Below are positions 27,511-37,480 of a DNA stretch of 64,000 bases, piece after piece (positions within the stretch are counted from its first letter, which is position 1; every line of letters begins with the position of its first letter). The notes beneath the pieces were generated by a model, which made no database searches, had not been told where the DNA came from, and saw only the letters and a list, made by a program, of their open reading frames with translations. This stretch comes from Vibrio aestuarianus (GTDB lineage: Bacteria > Pseudomonadota > Gammaproteobacteria > Enterobacterales > Vibrionaceae). A program made the position numbers and the translations under genes. The stretch lies in assembly GCF_012395185.1 (NCBI RefSeq), contig NZ_JAAZTU010000001.1, positions 124,001 to 188,000 of the forward strand. The letters are read 5' to 3'.

Positions 27511-28401
27511 ATGTCTCACCTCAATTACAATCATCTTTACTATTTTTGGATGGTATGCAAACAAGGCTCAGTAACTAAAGCAGCAGAGGCTTTGTTCCTT
27601 ACACCTCAAACGGTAACCGGGCAAATAAAAGCATTTGAAGAGCGTATGGATGGCAAGCTTACTAAGCGTAATGGAAGAAGCATTGAACCAACCGAGTTAG
27701 GCCAGTTGGTGTTTAAGTATGCAGATCGGATGTTTGGCTTGAGCTATGAAATGCTCGATATTGTAAATTATAGCCAACGTTCTAATTTATTATTTGATGT
27801 TGGCGTTGCAGATGCGTTATCTAAACGTTTAGTGAGTAAGATATTACTGACGACAGTGCCGGAGGATAATAGTATCCACTTACGCTGTTTTGAGTCGACT
27901 CATGAAATGTTACTAGAGCAACTTTCACAACATAAGCTGGATATGATCCTCTCGGATTGTCCGGTTAATTCAAGTCAAAGCCCTGGGCTGTTTAGTAAGA
28001 AGCTGGGAGAAAGCCCCATGAGTTTTTTCTGCTCTGGTCATTTAGGTAATGCCTCTTTTCCTGCGATTTTAGAGCAAAGAAAGCTATTGATCCCCGGTAG
28101 CCGAACCGCAATGGGGCGCAATGTTCTACAGTGGTTTGATCGTCAAGGCTTGCAGCCGAATATTCTTGGTGAATTTGATGATGTCGCACTAATGAAAGCT
28201 TTTGCTCGTTATCACCATGATGCTATTTTCCTCGCGCCTTCACTGTATATGAATGAAGTTGGTGATGATCTTCCGCTGCAATTAATTGGCCAAATTGATG
28301 ATTTGAAAGAAGAGTACTACGTTATTTTTGCCGAAAGGATGATACAACATCCAGCGGTGAAAAATGTTTGTGACGCAGATTTTAGTAAATTGTTTGCATG
28401 A
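27511..28401 (+). CDS. nhaR: LysR-type transcriptional activator NhaR
   Basis: 296 residues. An N-terminal LysR winged helix ([46 protein letters not shown]) is followed by the substrate-binding domain; the start YNHLYYFW and the spacing are NhaR-specific. NhaR activates the Na+/H+ antiporter nhaA in E. coli in response to Na+. Here it is not beside nhaA; instead it faces the Na+-coupled transporter nptA, which could be a target. Confidence 0.9.
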   Translation: MSHLNYNHLYYFWMVCKQGSVTKAAEALFLTPQTVTGQIKAFEERMDGKLTKRNGRSIEPTELGQLVFKYADRMFGLSYEMLDIVNYSQRSNLLFDVGVADALSKRLVSKILLTTVPEDNSIHLRCFESTHEMLLEQLSQHKLDMILSDCPVNSSQSPGLFSKKLGESPMSFFCSGHLGNASFPAILEQRKLLIPGSRTAMGRNVLQWFDRQGLQPNILGEFDDVALMKAFARYHHDAIFLAPSLYMNEVGDDLPLQLIGQIDDLKEEYYVIFAERMIQHPAVKNVCDADFSKLFA

Positions 28402-28478
28402 CCATTTTATTACTGATGATAAATAGATTACTATCACACCATCCACCAAAACTATTAGTTATCGCTTGCCAAGCAATA

Positions 28479-28617
28479 CCAAACTAAACAGGTTAGACGC
28501 CTCTATTGCTTTTATGAAAATTTTAATTGAATGATCGCAGTCGTAAGCGGAATAAAAACTAATACTATATAGTGAGTGCTTGCCTCACCTATGTAACCAA
28601 TAGCCTGTTAGGTTTGG
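28479..28617. repeat. Inverted repeat pair and palindromes upstream of hlyU
   Basis: CCAAACTAAACAGG (28479-28492) and CCTGTTAGGTTTGG (28604-28617) are inverted copies (12 of 14), 111 bp apart. Each is associated with CTATTG/CAATAG on its inner side. Between them lies an imperfect palindrome TAGTGAG...CTCACCTA (28570-28591) that resembles an ArsR-family operator. The whole structure ends 58 bp before the hlyU start. Confidence 0.4.
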
Positions 28618-28674
28618 AGATATGCAAACTTGTGATGTGTTTGATGTAAGAAGTTGTTCCAAGGGGGCTTACTC

Positions 28675-28968
28675 ATGAACCTACAAGAAATGGAAAAAAA
28701 TTCCGCCAAAGCCGTTGTGTTGTTAAAAGCCATGGCTAATGAAAGACGTTTACAGATTTTGTGCCTACTACATAATCAAGAATTATCTGTTGGTGAACTG
28801 TGTGGCAAATTAGAGCTGAGTCAATCAGCACTTTCTCAACATTTAGCTTGGCTCCGAAGAGATGGTCTTGTTGACACGAGAAAAGAAGCACAGACAGTCT
28901 ACTACACATTGAGTAGTGACGAGGTTAAAGCAATGATTGAACTATTACACGGTTTATATTGTAACTAA
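28675..28968 (+). CDS. hlyU: HlyU, ArsR/SmtB-family transcriptional regulator
   Basis: 97 residues with AAGGGGG 7 nt before ATG. A winged helix-turn-helix (VGELCGKLELSQSALSQHLAWLRRDGLV) follows the HlyU-specific N-terminus MNLQEMEKNSAKAVVLLKAMANERRLQIL. HlyU activates haemolysin and RTX toxin genes in pathogenic vibrios by countering H-NS and responds to redox stress. The two cysteines in the middle, in LCLLHNQELSVGELCGK, correspond to the residues discussed for redox sensing. The frame is open to a TTG at 28654, but the ATG is preferred. Confidence 0.94.
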   Translation: MNLQEMEKNSAKAVVLLKAMANERRLQILCLLHNQELSVGELCGKLELSQSALSQHLAWLRRDGLVDTRKEAQTVYYTLSSDEVKAMIELLHGLYCN

Positions 28969-28984
28969 CTATTAAATAAATAAT

Positions 28985-29028
28985 GGCCGAATCCGATACG
29001 ATGCATTGGCGTTGTTCGGATTTTTTTA
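28985..29028 (+). terminator. Probable terminator after hlyU
   Basis: AATCCGA ... TCGGATT with an 19-nt loop region followed by seven T, 17 nt or so past the hlyU stop. Confidence 0.6.
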
Positions 29029-29083
29029 TGTTTATTTTAGAGTAAATACTTTATTTTTGGGGCGGTGTATTTTGTACAGATAT

Positions 29084-29109
29084 AAAAAAACCGGCGTTAG
29101 CCGGTTTTT
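29084..29109 (-). terminator. Rho-independent terminator after rpsT
   Basis: AAAACCGGC-TAAC-GCCGGTTTT followed by T-run on the minus strand, 24 nt past the rpsT stop. Confidence 0.93.
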
Positions 29110-29132
29110 ATTCGCTTGGAATCAAGTCTAAA

Positions 29133-29393
29133 TTATAGAGCTTTGATTGCTGCTGCGAAACGAGACTTATGACGTGCAGCTTTGTTCTTGTGAACAAGGC
29201 CTTTAGTCGCCATACGGTCTAGGATTGGTGTAACTGCAGCAAATGCAGCAGTTGCAGCTTCTTTATCGCCAGCTGCGATAGCTGCGATGGTTTTCTTCAT
29301 GTAAGTGCGCATCATAGAACGACGGCTAGCATTGTGCTGACGACGTTTCTCAGCTTGGATAGCGCGCTTCTTAGCAGATTTACTATTTGCCAA
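29133..29393 (-). CDS. rpsT: Small ribosomal subunit protein bS20
   Basis: 86 residues starting at a TTG codon, as in E. coli rpsT, with GGGAG 8 nt upstream. The protein starts [17 protein letters not shown] and is lysine/arginine/alanine-rich throughout, ending AIKAL. bS20 stabilises the 5' domain of 16S rRNA. The UUG start contributes to translational autoregulation in E. coli. It diverges from murJ. Confidence 0.96.
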   Translation of the reverse strand: MANSKSAKKRAIQAEKRRQHNASRRSMMRTYMKKTIAAIAAGDKEAATAAFAAVTPILDRMATKGLVHKNKAARHKSRFAAAIKAL

Positions 29394-29650
29394 GGGTCTA
29401 ACTCCCAAAAACTTAGTTCGGTGACAATTTAAGGGCAGGGAATATCCCGCATTTGCTCTCAATTGTCAAATGATTTGTGCAAAAACCGTTCTAGGCCAAA
29501 CAAATTTTGGTATAGGAAGGTCATCGCGGTTAAGATGCGTGGATTCTAACAGTATTTTTTTTCCAATGCTAATACTTATCTGCTCTCTCGCTGACATTCC
29601 TTATGTCTGGTGAAGGATAATGATGTTTTGGTGTGTTTTCCGAGGTAACA

Positions 29651-31213
29651 GTGAGCAAACGCCTACTTAAATCTGGCATGATTGTCAGTGCTATGACGTT
29701 GATTTCTCGTGTGTTGGGCCTAGTTCGTGATGTGGTTGTTGCGAATTTAATGGGGGCTGGTGCGAGTGCCGATGTATTTTTCTTTGCTAATAAAATTCCT
29801 AATTTTTTACGTCGATTGTTTGCCGAGGGCGCATTCTCGCAAGCTTTTGTCCCGGTATTAACGGAGTATCATGCCTCTGGTGATATCAATAAGACCCGCG
29901 AATTGATTGCCAAAGCATCAGGAACGCTAGGAGTTATCGTCACTCTAGTGACCTTAGTGGGCATCCTATGTTCTGGCGCAGTGACGGCATTGTTTGGCGC
30001 AGGGTGGTTTTTAGATTGGCTAAATGATGGACCTGATGCTCATAAATTTGAGTTAGCTAGCCTGCTGCTCAAAATTACTTTCCCATATTTGTGGTTTATT
30101 ACCTTTGTTGCCTTGTCTGGGGCGATCCTGAATACGCTAGGTAAATTTGCAGTTTCGTCTTTTACACCTGTTTTTTTGAACGTAATGATCATCGGTTCTG
30201 CTTGGTTTATTTCACCGCAATTGCAGCAGCCTGAAATCGGATTAGCGATCGGTGTTTTTCTTGGTGGTCTGGTTCAGTTTCTATTCCAAATTCCATTTTT
30301 GGTTAAAGCGGGTTTATTTGTACGACCAAAATGGGGATGGAATGAACCCGGTGTCGTAAAAATTCGCACCTTAATGCTACCTGCGCTGTTTGGTGTGTCG
30401 GTCAGCCAAATTAACTTATTGCTTGATACTTTCATTGCCAGCTTTTTACAGACAGGCTCAATTAGTTGGCTTTACTATTCTGACCGCTTACTTGAATTCC
30501 CGTTAGGTCTTTTCGGTATTGCTATTGCAACGGTGATTTTACCTGCGTTGTCGCGTAAGCATGTTGATTCACACCGTGAAGGCTTTTCTCAAACGATGGA
30601 TTGGGGGGTGCGCATGGTCTGTTTACTTGGTATCCCTGCCATGCTTGGGTTGATCGTACTGGCTAAGCCAATGCTGATGGTGCTGTTTATGCGGGGTGAA
30701 TTCTCGCCAAATGATGTCAATCAAACGGCGCTATCGCTATATGCATTTGGTTTGGGCTTGATTAGTTTTATGTTGATCAAAGTACTCGCGCCAGGCTATT
30801 ACTCGCGTCAAGATACGAAAACACCAGTGCGGTATGGCATTATCGCTATGGTGTCGAACATGGTATTTAATGCGATGTTAGCATGGCATTTAAGCTATGT
30901 TGGCTTAGCGTTAGCGACTTCGCTCTCTGCTTTTATCAATATGGCACTGCTATACCGAGGATTGCACCAGCAGGGGGTTTACCAAGTGACGATGAAAACG
31001 ATCAGTTTTATTATCCGTTTAGTGATAGCTGGTGCGGTAATGGTGGCGGTAATTATTTGGCAACTTGATGAAATGAGCCAATGGTTAGAGTGGGATTTAA
31101 CCCAACGAGCTATGACATTAATGATGTTAATTATCATGGGCGCCATGAGTTACTTGGTCAGTCTATTCGTACTTGGCATAAGGCCAAAAGATTTAAAAGC
31201 GGCGACAGATTAA
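29651..31213 (+). CDS. murJ: Lipid II flippase MurJ
   Basis: 520 residues from GTG (GAGG just upstream), about 14 membrane segments, MVF/MOP superfamily. Near the N-terminus TLISRVLGLVRDVVVANLMGAGASADVFFFANKIPNFLRRLFAEGAFSQAFVP is diagnostic, including the essential arginines facing the central cavity. MurJ flips lipid II across the inner membrane for peptidoglycan synthesis. It heads the murJ-ribF-ileS-lspA cluster. Confidence 0.94.
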   Translation: MSKRLLKSGMIVSAMTLISRVLGLVRDVVVANLMGAGASADVFFFANKIPNFLRRLFAEGAFSQAFVPVLTEYHASGDINKTRELIAKASGTLGVIVTLVTLVGILCSGAVTALFGAGWFLDWLNDGPDAHKFELASLLLKITFPYLWFITFVALSGAILNTLGKFAVSSFTPVFLNVMIIGSAWFISPQLQQPEIGLAIGVFLGGLVQFLFQIPFLVKAGLFVRPKWGWNEPGVVKIRTLMLPALFGVSVSQINLLLDTFIASFLQTGSISWLYYSDRLLEFPLGLFGIAIATVILPALSRKHVDSHREGFSQTMDWGVRMVCLLGIPAMLGLIVLAKPMLMVLFMRGEFSPNDVNQTALSLYAFGLGLISFMLIKVLAPGYYSRQDTKTPVRYGIIAMVSNMVFNAMLAWHLSYVGLALATSLSAFINMALLYRGLHQQGVYQVTMKTISFIIRLVIAGAVMVAVIIWQLDEMSQWLEWDLTQRAMTLMMLIIMGAMSYLVSLFVLGIRPKDLKAATD

Positions 31214-31284
31214 CGATGATTAGTATATAATCCGTCGGTTTCGCACCTTGTTAATCGAGAATTATAGGTTTTAAGCATTTTCCA

Positions 31285-32220
31285 ATGGAATTGATCCGCG
31301 GCATTCATAATATTAAATCACAGCATAATGGTTGTGTATTAACCATCGGCAACTTTGATGGTGTTCATTTAGGGCATCAGCAAGTGTTGAACCAAGTATC
31401 TGAAAAAGCTCAGCTATTAGGTTTTCCCTCGGTGGTAATGACGTTTGAACCTCAACCGTTGGAATTATTTGCTAAGCAAAATGCCCCCGCTCGGTTAACA
31501 CGACTACGTGACAAGTTTGTACAATTGGGTAAATTGTCTATTGATCGCTTATTGTGTGTGAATTTTAACCATCATTTTGCTAACTTGGATGCGGAAGTCT
31601 TTATTCGTGACTTGTTGGTTGCTCAGTTGGGTGTTAAGTTTCTGGTGGTTGGTGACGATTTTTGCTTTGGTAAAAACCGTCAGGGAAATTTTGTGATGCT
31701 GCAACAAGCCGGACTTAAATTTGGCTTTGAAGTTGTCAGTACGCAAAGTTTTTGTTTACAGCAATTTCGTGTGAGCAGTACCGCTATCCGAGATGCTCTA
31801 GCAGGTGATGATCTTAAATCGGCCGCTCAAATGCTAGGTCGAGATTATAGTATCAGCGGCCGTGTTTCTCATGGCCGAAAGTTGGGAAGAACCATTGGTT
31901 TTCCCACAGCGAATATTCCATTAAAACGTTGCGTTTCACCAGTCTCTGGTGTTTATGTCGTTAAGGCTTTTGGTCTTGGTGAACAGCCAATTGGCGGTGT
32001 CGCTAATATTGGTCAAAGGCCGACAGTCAATGGGGTTCGTCAGCAACTTGAAGTGCACTTATTTGACTTTCATGCCAATTTATATGGTAAACAGTTAGAA
32101 GTGGCACTTTTACATAAGCTTCGAGATGAAAAGAAATTTGAATCGTTCGAAGCGTTAAAGCAACAAATTGAATTGGATGCTGATGCTGCAAGGGTGTGGT
32201 TGCATCAGCTAAAGAATTAA
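31285..32220 (+). CDS. ribF: Bifunctional riboflavin kinase / FMN adenylyltransferase
   Basis: 311 residues. The N-terminal adenylyltransferase domain has GNFDGVHLGHQ (HxGH-type) and the ISSTAIR-like SSTAIRDAL; the C-terminal kinase domain starts at about 180 with GRKLGRTIGFPTANIPL. It makes FMN and FAD from riboflavin. It lies 71 bp downstream of murJ and 62 bp upstream of ileS. Confidence 0.96.
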   Translation: MELIRGIHNIKSQHNGCVLTIGNFDGVHLGHQQVLNQVSEKAQLLGFPSVVMTFEPQPLELFAKQNAPARLTRLRDKFVQLGKLSIDRLLCVNFNHHFANLDAEVFIRDLLVAQLGVKFLVVGDDFCFGKNRQGNFVMLQQAGLKFGFEVVSTQSFCLQQFRVSSTAIRDALAGDDLKSAAQMLGRDYSISGRVSHGRKLGRTIGFPTANIPLKRCVSPVSGVYVVKAFGLGEQPIGGVANIGQRPTVNGVRQQLEVHLFDFHANLYGKQLEVALLHKLRDEKKFESFEALKQQIELDADAARVWLHQLKN

Positions 32221-32282
32221 TCGGATTATTCCACCGATTAAATAATGTCTAACTTCGCCCAATATAACGGAATTAAGAATCG

Positions 32283-35123
32283 ATGAGTGATTATAAAGAT
32301 ACCCTGAACTTACCTGAAACAGGGTTTCCAATGCGTGGCAATCTGGCAAATCGTGAGCCAGAAATGCTTGAGCGTTGGTACAAAGAAGATCTTTACGGTG
32401 AAATCCGTAAAGCTAAGAAAGGTAAAAAATCTTTCGTACTGCACGACGGCCCTCCTTATGCGAATGGCGATATTCACATTGGTCACGCACTAAATAAGAT
32501 TCTTAAAGACATTATTATTAAATCAAAAACCCTTTCTGGTTTTGATGCGCCATATGTTCCTGGCTGGGACTGTCATGGTCTGCCGATTGAATTAATGGTC
32601 GAAAAGAAGAAAGGGAAACCTGGTCAGAAAATTTCTGCTTCTGAATTTCGGGACGAATGTCGTAAGTATGCGGCCGGTCAAGTTGAAGGTCAGAAAGAAA
32701 GCTTCAAGCGACTAGGAATCATGGGTGAGTGGGACAAACCGTACCGCACCATGGATTTCGGCACAGAAGCGAATATCATCCGCGCATTAGGTAAAATTGC
32801 TGACAACGGGCACTTATTTAAAGGTTTTAAACCTGTTCACTGGTGTACGGACTGTGGTTCGGCATTGGCTGAAGCGGAAGTTGAATACAAAGATAAAGTA
32901 TCGCCTTCTATCGATGTGAAATTTACTGCCGCTGATGAATCCGCTTTGCTAGAAAAATTCACGTTAGCAAATGGTCATGCTGGTCAGGGTGATATTTCTA
33001 TTGTTATTTGGACGACAACACCTTGGACACTGCCTGCGAACCGCGCTGTGTGTCTACGTGATGATCTCGAATACGTATTGATCCAAGTTGAAGCGAAAGG
33101 TGAACAGCAGCAACAGCGTCTTATCGTTGCTTCCGAACTCGCGAAAAGTGTAATGGACCGTGCTGGTATTGAGCATTTCCATAACCTTGGGTTTGCCAAA
33201 GGTGCAGATCTTGAACTTATTCAGTTCAATCACCCATTTTATAACTTCACAGTTCCTGCGATCCTTGGTGATCACGTTACTACCGATTCAGGTACAGGTG
33301 TGGTTCACACAGCACCAGGCCACGGTCAAGAAGACTTTATTGTTGGTAAACAGTATAACCTTGAAGTAGCAAACCCTGTTGGTTCTAATGGTGTTTATTT
33401 GCCAGACACTGAGCTGTTTGCCGGTCAACATGTATTCAAAGCCAACGAGTCTGTTTTAGAGGTTTTAAAAGAGAAAGGGGCGTTGTTGCATCATCACGCT
33501 TATGAGCACAGCTACCCACATTGTTGGAGACACAAAACGCCAATCATCTTCCGTGCAACACCGCAATGGTTCATCTCAATGGATCAAGCTGGCTTGCGTG
33601 CAAAAGCACTTGAGTCAATCAAAGGTGTTCAATGGATGCCAGAATGGGGTCAAAGCCGCATTGAAGGTATGATTGAAGGTCGCCCTGAATGGTGTATTTC
33701 TCGCCAACGTACTTGGGGTGTACCTATCGCTCTGTTTGTACATAAAGAAACCGCAGAACTACATCCAGATAGCCCAGCGCTTATCGAAAAAGTAGCGAAG
33801 TTGGTAGAAGAGAAAGGTATTCAAGCATGGTGGGATCTTGATGCCGCTGATCTTATGGGCGCAGAAGATGCAGCTAAATATGAAAAAGTGTTAGATACCT
33901 TAGACGTATGGTTTGACTCTGGTGTGACTCACTACTCGGTGGTCGATTCTCGCGAAGAGTTCAACGGTCATTCTGCTGATTTGTACCTCGAAGGCTCTGA
34001 CCAACACCGTGGTTGGTTCCAATCGTCGTTAATTTCATCGATTGCGATGAAAGATGAAGCGCCATACAAGCAAGTGTTAACTCATGGTTTCGTGGTTGAT
34101 GGCAACGGCCGTAAGATGTCGAAATCTATTGGTAACGTGGTTTCACCAAAAGATGTGACTAATAAATTGGGCGCTGATATTTTGCGTCTATGGGTTGCTT
34201 CTACTGATTACACCGGTGAAGTTGCGGTTTCTGATGAAATCCTAAAACGCTCTGCGGATGCCTATCGTCGTATCCGTAACACAGCGCGTTTCTTCCTGGC
34301 GAACTTGAACGGTTTCAACCCAGAAACCGATTTGGTTCCAGCAGAAGAAATGGTAGCGCTCGATCGCTGGGCTGTTGGTCGTGCATTTGCAGCTCAACAA
34401 GAAATCGTAAAAGCCTACGAAGAATATAATACGCATGGTGTGACTCAGCGCTTAATGCATTTCTGCTCTATCGAAATGGGTTCATTCTACCTTGACGTCA
34501 TTAAAGACCGTCAGTACACAGCGAAATTGGGTGGTCATGCTCAACGTAGTTGCCAAACGGCGCTTTACTACATTGTAGAAGCTTTGGTTCGTTGGATGGC
34601 TCCAATCATGTCATTCACCGCTGATGAAATCTGGAATGAAATGCCAGGCGCACGTGATAAGTTTGTATTCACGGGTGAATGGTATCAAGGTCTGTTTGAT
34701 CTTGCCGAAGGTGAAGAGTTGAATAACGAATTTTGGGCTGAAATCCAAAACGTTCGTGGTGCAGTAAACAAATTACTTGAAGATGCTCGTAAAGAGAAAA
34801 TCATCGGTGGTGCGCTGCAAGCGGAAGTGACACTTTATGCTGATGACACTCTGGCGGCGAAAATCAACAAATTGGAAGATGAGTTGCGCTTTGTGTTGCT
34901 GACTTCAAAAGCTGAAGTTAAGCCTGTTAGTGAAAAAACAGCAGCGGCTCATGCGGCTGATATCGAAGGTTTGTTTGTTCAAGTCAACGCTACTGAAGCT
35001 GAAAAGTGTGATCGTTGTTGGCACCACACTCCAGATGTTGGCACTATTGCTGGCCATGAAACTATTTGTGGTCGCTGCGTGTCGAACCTTGATGGTGACG
35101 GCGAAGTACGTAAGTTCGCTTAA
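32283..35123 (+). CDS. ileS: Isoleucyl-tRNA synthetase
   Basis: 946 residues, class I. HIGH motif at 65-68, KMSKS ([10 protein letters not shown]) around residue 615, and the editing (CP1) domain between them ([29 protein letters not shown]). The C-terminal zinc ribbon has Cys909, Cys912, Cys929 and Cys932. It charges tRNA-Ile and hydrolyses Val-tRNA-Ile. lspA begins 17 nt after the stop. Confidence 0.98.
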   Translation: MSDYKDTLNLPETGFPMRGNLANREPEMLERWYKEDLYGEIRKAKKGKKSFVLHDGPPYANGDIHIGHALNKILKDIIIKSKTLSGFDAPYVPGWDCHGLPIELMVEKKKGKPGQKISASEFRDECRKYAAGQVEGQKESFKRLGIMGEWDKPYRTMDFGTEANIIRALGKIADNGHLFKGFKPVHWCTDCGSALAEAEVEYKDKVSPSIDVKFTAADESALLEKFTLANGHAGQGDISIVIWTTTPWTLPANRAVCLRDDLEYVLIQVEAKGEQQQQRLIVASELAKSVMDRAGIEHFHNLGFAKGADLELIQFNHPFYNFTVPAILGDHVTTDSGTGVVHTAPGHGQEDFIVGKQYNLEVANPVGSNGVYLPDTELFAGQHVFKANESVLEVLKEKGALLHHHAYEHSYPHCWRHKTPIIFRATPQWFISMDQAGLRAKALESIKGVQWMPEWGQSRIEGMIEGRPEWCISRQRTWGVPIALFVHKETAELHPDSPALIEKVAKLVEEKGIQAWWDLDAADLMGAEDAAKYEKVLDTLDVWFDSGVTHYSVVDSREEFNGHSADLYLEGSDQHRGWFQSSLISSIAMKDEAPYKQVLTHGFVVDGNGRKMSKSIGNVVSPKDVTNKLGADILRLWVASTDYTGEVAVSDEILKRSADAYRRIRNTARFFLANLNGFNPETDLVPAEEMVALDRWAVGRAFAAQQEIVKAYEEYNTHGVTQRLMHFCSIEMGSFYLDVIKDRQYTAKLGGHAQRSCQTALYYIVEALVRWMAPIMSFTADEIWNEMPGARDKFVFTGEWYQGLFDLAEGEELNNEFWAEIQNVRGAVNKLLEDARKEKIIGGALQAEVTLYADDTLAAKINKLEDELRFVLLTSKAEVKPVSEKTAAAHAADIEGLFVQVNATEAEKCDRCWHHTPDVGTIAGHETICGRCVSNLDGDGEVRKFA

Positions 35124-35140
35124 TAATATCGGGATTCAAT

Positions 35141-35647
35141 ATGACTGAGCAGACGCTTACATTAAAACAATCGGGCGTGCGCTGGCTATGGCTAGCGCTG
35201 CTGGTGTTTACCGTTGACGTTGGCGTTAAGTTGCTGGTGATGGAAAACATGGGTTACGGTTGGGAGAATCGCATTGAGGTTCTACCATTCTTTAACCTTC
35301 TGTATGTGCATAATTATGGCGCTGCATTTAGTTTTTTAAGTGACCAAGCTGGTTGGCAACGTTGGTTATTTTCAGGTATTGCCTTTGTAGTCACTGCTTT
35401 ACTGACGTACTGGATGAGTAAACTACCGGCGCGAGAAAAGTGGAATAACATCGCATATGCGATGATTATTGGCGGTGCAGTCGGTAATGTCTTTGACCGA
35501 GTGGTGCATGGTTTTGTTGTTGATTATCTTGATTTTTTCTGGGGTAATCATCACTGGCCAGCATTTAACATAGCAGACAGTACTATCTGCATTGGTGCTG
35601 CGATGATCATCTTGGATGGTTTTCGTAAAAAAGACGATGCAAAGTAA
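35141..35647 (+). CDS. lspA: Lipoprotein signal peptidase II
   Basis: 168 residues, four membrane segments. Catalytic aspartates Asp119 (GNVFDR) and Asp146 (FNIADS) are present. LspA cleaves signal peptides from diacylglyceryl-prolipoproteins, acting after Lgt, which is also in this window. Usual position after ileS. Confidence 0.97.
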   Translation: MTEQTLTLKQSGVRWLWLALLVFTVDVGVKLLVMENMGYGWENRIEVLPFFNLLYVHNYGAAFSFLSDQAGWQRWLFSGIAFVVTALLTYWMSKLPAREKWNNIAYAMIIGGAVGNVFDRVVHGFVVDYLDFFWGNHHWPAFNIADSTICIGAAMIILDGFRKKDDAK

Positions 35648-35671
35648 GTATCGACAGAAAATTGAATAACC

Positions 35672-35709
35672 CTAAGCGCTGTCTGTTGATTCAGGTGGCG
35701 CTTTTTGTT
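35672..35709 (+). terminator. Probable terminator after ileS-lspA
   Basis: AAGCGC...GCGCTTTTTG with an inner CTG/CAG pairing, 25 nt after the lspA stop. The stem is imperfect, and fkpB follows in the same direction, so read-through is possible. Confidence 0.6.
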
Positions 35710-35814
35710 TACTCTTCGTATCTAAAATAATATCGGTATGGAATGAGCGTATCTTAGTGTATTCGATACTTGAGTATGACGCTGATTTCTTCCATCAATA
35801 ATAAGAGACGTAAC

Positions 35815-36246
35815 GTGACGACGATAAAGCAAGATAGTGCGGTGACCCTACATTTCACCATTAAATTAAAAGATGGCTCTGTCGCTGATAGTACTCATAA
35901 TATGGGGAAACCAGCTAAATTAGTGATTGGTGATGGCAGTTTGAGTGAAAACTTTGAACAGTGCTTATTTAACCTTAGTGCTGGCGAATCAAAGTCAATT
36001 GAGCTTCGTGCGGAAGACGCATTTGGTCTGCCAAATCCAGACAATATTCACTACATGGATCGCGCTAAATTTGTTGGTGATGCCGAAGTTGAAGTAGGCA
36101 CCATCATGGCATTCAGCGGCCGCGATGGGATGGAAATTCCCGGTATTATTACGGCGATTGCGGGTGACTCTGTGACGGTTGATTTTAACCACCCACTGGC
36201 TGGGCAAGATGTCATTTTTGATGTTGAAATCTTGTCTGTAGAATAA
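35815..36246 (+). CDS. fkpB: FKBP-type peptidyl-prolyl isomerase, SlpA/FkpB type
   Basis: 143 residues from GTG (AGAG about 10 nt upstream); the frame is open to 35770. The FKBP core starts VTLHFTIKLKDGSVADST and ends VDFNHPLAGQDVIFDVEIL. An inserted-flap region separates the halves, as in SlyD and FkpB. It is a cytoplasmic prolyl isomerase/chaperone. E. coli FkpB has 149 residues and sits in the same lspA-fkpB-ispH order. Confidence 0.92.
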   Translation: MTTIKQDSAVTLHFTIKLKDGSVADSTHNMGKPAKLVIGDGSLSENFEQCLFNLSAGESKSIELRAEDAFGLPNPDNIHYMDRAKFVGDAEVEVGTIMAFSGRDGMEIPGIITAIAGDSVTVDFNHPLAGQDVIFDVEILSVE

Positions 36247-36248
36247 CT

Positions 36249-36410
36249 ATACCAATCGTAGTAAATAACGGGTCATTCTAGCTTGTTAAAACACTCGATA
36301 ACGGCGTTAGAATTTTTGATTGTAGAATCACTACTTATCGAAAAATCCCGCCTTGTTATCAAGCATTTTTCCTACGCTATTTCTGAACACTTATTTACTG
36401 TGATTAGTAT
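36249..36410. repeat. 162-bp palindromic MITE-like intergenic repeat
   Basis: The element fills the fkpB-ispH gap. Its ends are imperfect inverted repeats: ATACCAATCGTAGTAAATAA at the left and, on the minus strand, ATACTAATCACAGTAAATAA at the right. Inner arms also pair: CTCGATAAC-GGCG with CGCCTTGTTATCAAG, and GAATTTTTGAT with ATCGAAAAATC. The entire sequence can therefore fold into one long hairpin centred near 36330. It has no coding frame. Such elements are typical of miniature inverted-repeat transposable elements or vibrio-type dispersed repeats. It starts 2 bp after the fkpB stop. Confidence 0.7.
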
Positions 36411-36446
36411 TCGTTACCAGTGATAACCCATTCAATGAGCAATGAA

Positions 36447-37397
36447 ATGAAAATATTGTTAGCAAACCCTCGTGGTTTTTGTGCCGGTGTTGATCGTGCA
36501 ATCAGCATTGTTGAGCGAGCACTTGAGTTATATCAACCACCTATTTATGTTAGACATGAAGTGGTTCACAACCGTTTTGTTGTTGAGGGGCTAAAGCAAC
36601 GTGGTGCGATTTTTGTTGAAGATTTACACGAAGTACCCGATGACAATATCGTCATTTTTTCGGCTCATGGTGTGTCACAAGCGGTGAGAAAGGAAGCTCA
36701 AGAGCGCGCTTTAACTGTGTTTGATGCAACTTGCCCTCTGGTTACTAAAGTGCATATGGAAGTGGCTCGTGCAAGTCGCAGAAGTATGGAAGTGGTACTG
36801 ATTGGTCACGCTGGACACCCTGAAGTTGAAGGCACCATGGGGCAATACGCTAGCCAAGAAGGTGGCATGTATTTGGTGGAAACCCCACAAGATGTCGATG
36901 CACTTAAGGCGCTAGTAAAAGACCCAAGCCATTTGCACTATGTTAGCCAAACAACCTTGTCTGTTGATGAAACGGCCGATGTCATTGATAAGCTGCGTGA
37001 AGTCTTTCCTGATATCCAAGGTCCTCGTAAAGATGACATTTGTTACGCAACGCAAAATCGTCAAGATGCAGTACGTCAGCTTGCTCAAGAGGTGGATATA
37101 GTGGTTGTGGTTGGGTCGAAAAATTCATCTAACTCCACTCGTTTGAAAGAGCTGGCGGAAAAACTTGGGACACCAGGTTATTTGACCGATTGCCCTGAAG
37201 ATATTGACCCTAAATGGTTTGATGGAAAGCAAAAGGTTGGCGTAACAGCCGGAGCCTCTGCACCTGAAGAGTTAGTCGACCAAATTCTGCAAAGAATTAA
37301 AGATCTTGGTGCAAAGAGTGTTGAAGAGGTTCTAGGACGTGAAGAAAATATGTTTTTTGAAGTACCGAAAGAGCTGCAAATTAAACAAATTGAATAA
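36447..37397 (+). CDS. ispH: 4-hydroxy-3-methylbut-2-enyl diphosphate reductase
   Basis: 316 residues from the ATG aligned with E. coli IspH (also 316); the frame is open to a GTG at 36420. [4Fe-4S] ligands Cys12, Cys96 and Cys199 are all present (GFCAG, ATCPLV, DICYAT), with HEVVHNR and GTMGQ active-site elements. It performs the last step of the MEP pathway to IPP and DMAPP. Confidence 0.96.
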   Translation: MKILLANPRGFCAGVDRAISIVERALELYQPPIYVRHEVVHNRFVVEGLKQRGAIFVEDLHEVPDDNIVIFSAHGVSQAVRKEAQERALTVFDATCPLVTKVHMEVARASRRSMEVVLIGHAGHPEVEGTMGQYASQEGGMYLVETPQDVDALKALVKDPSHLHYVSQTTLSVDETADVIDKLREVFPDIQGPRKDDICYATQNRQDAVRQLAQEVDIVVVVGSKNSSNSTRLKELAEKLGTPGYLTDCPEDIDPKWFDGKQKVGVTAGASAPEELVDQILQRIKDLGAKSVEEVLGREENMFFEVPKELQIKQIE

Positions 37398-37425
37398 AAC
37401 CAGCGATTAATTTTTGTCTTGATTG

Positions 37426-37461
37426 AGAAAAGGGGTTCCAGCAACGGAACCCCTTTTCTAT
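37426..37461. terminator. Bidirectional terminator between ispH and cstA/btsT
   Basis: AGAAAAGGGGTTCC / GGAACCCCTTTTCT, a perfect 14-bp stem with a 6-nt loop. Confidence 0.95.
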
Positions 37462-37480
37462 TTGTGAAATACAGTATGTA

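Noticed and set aside
36249..36410. ERIC-type enterobacterial repeat
   Set aside because: The length and palindromic structure are similar, but the sequence does not match the ERIC ends that I remember.
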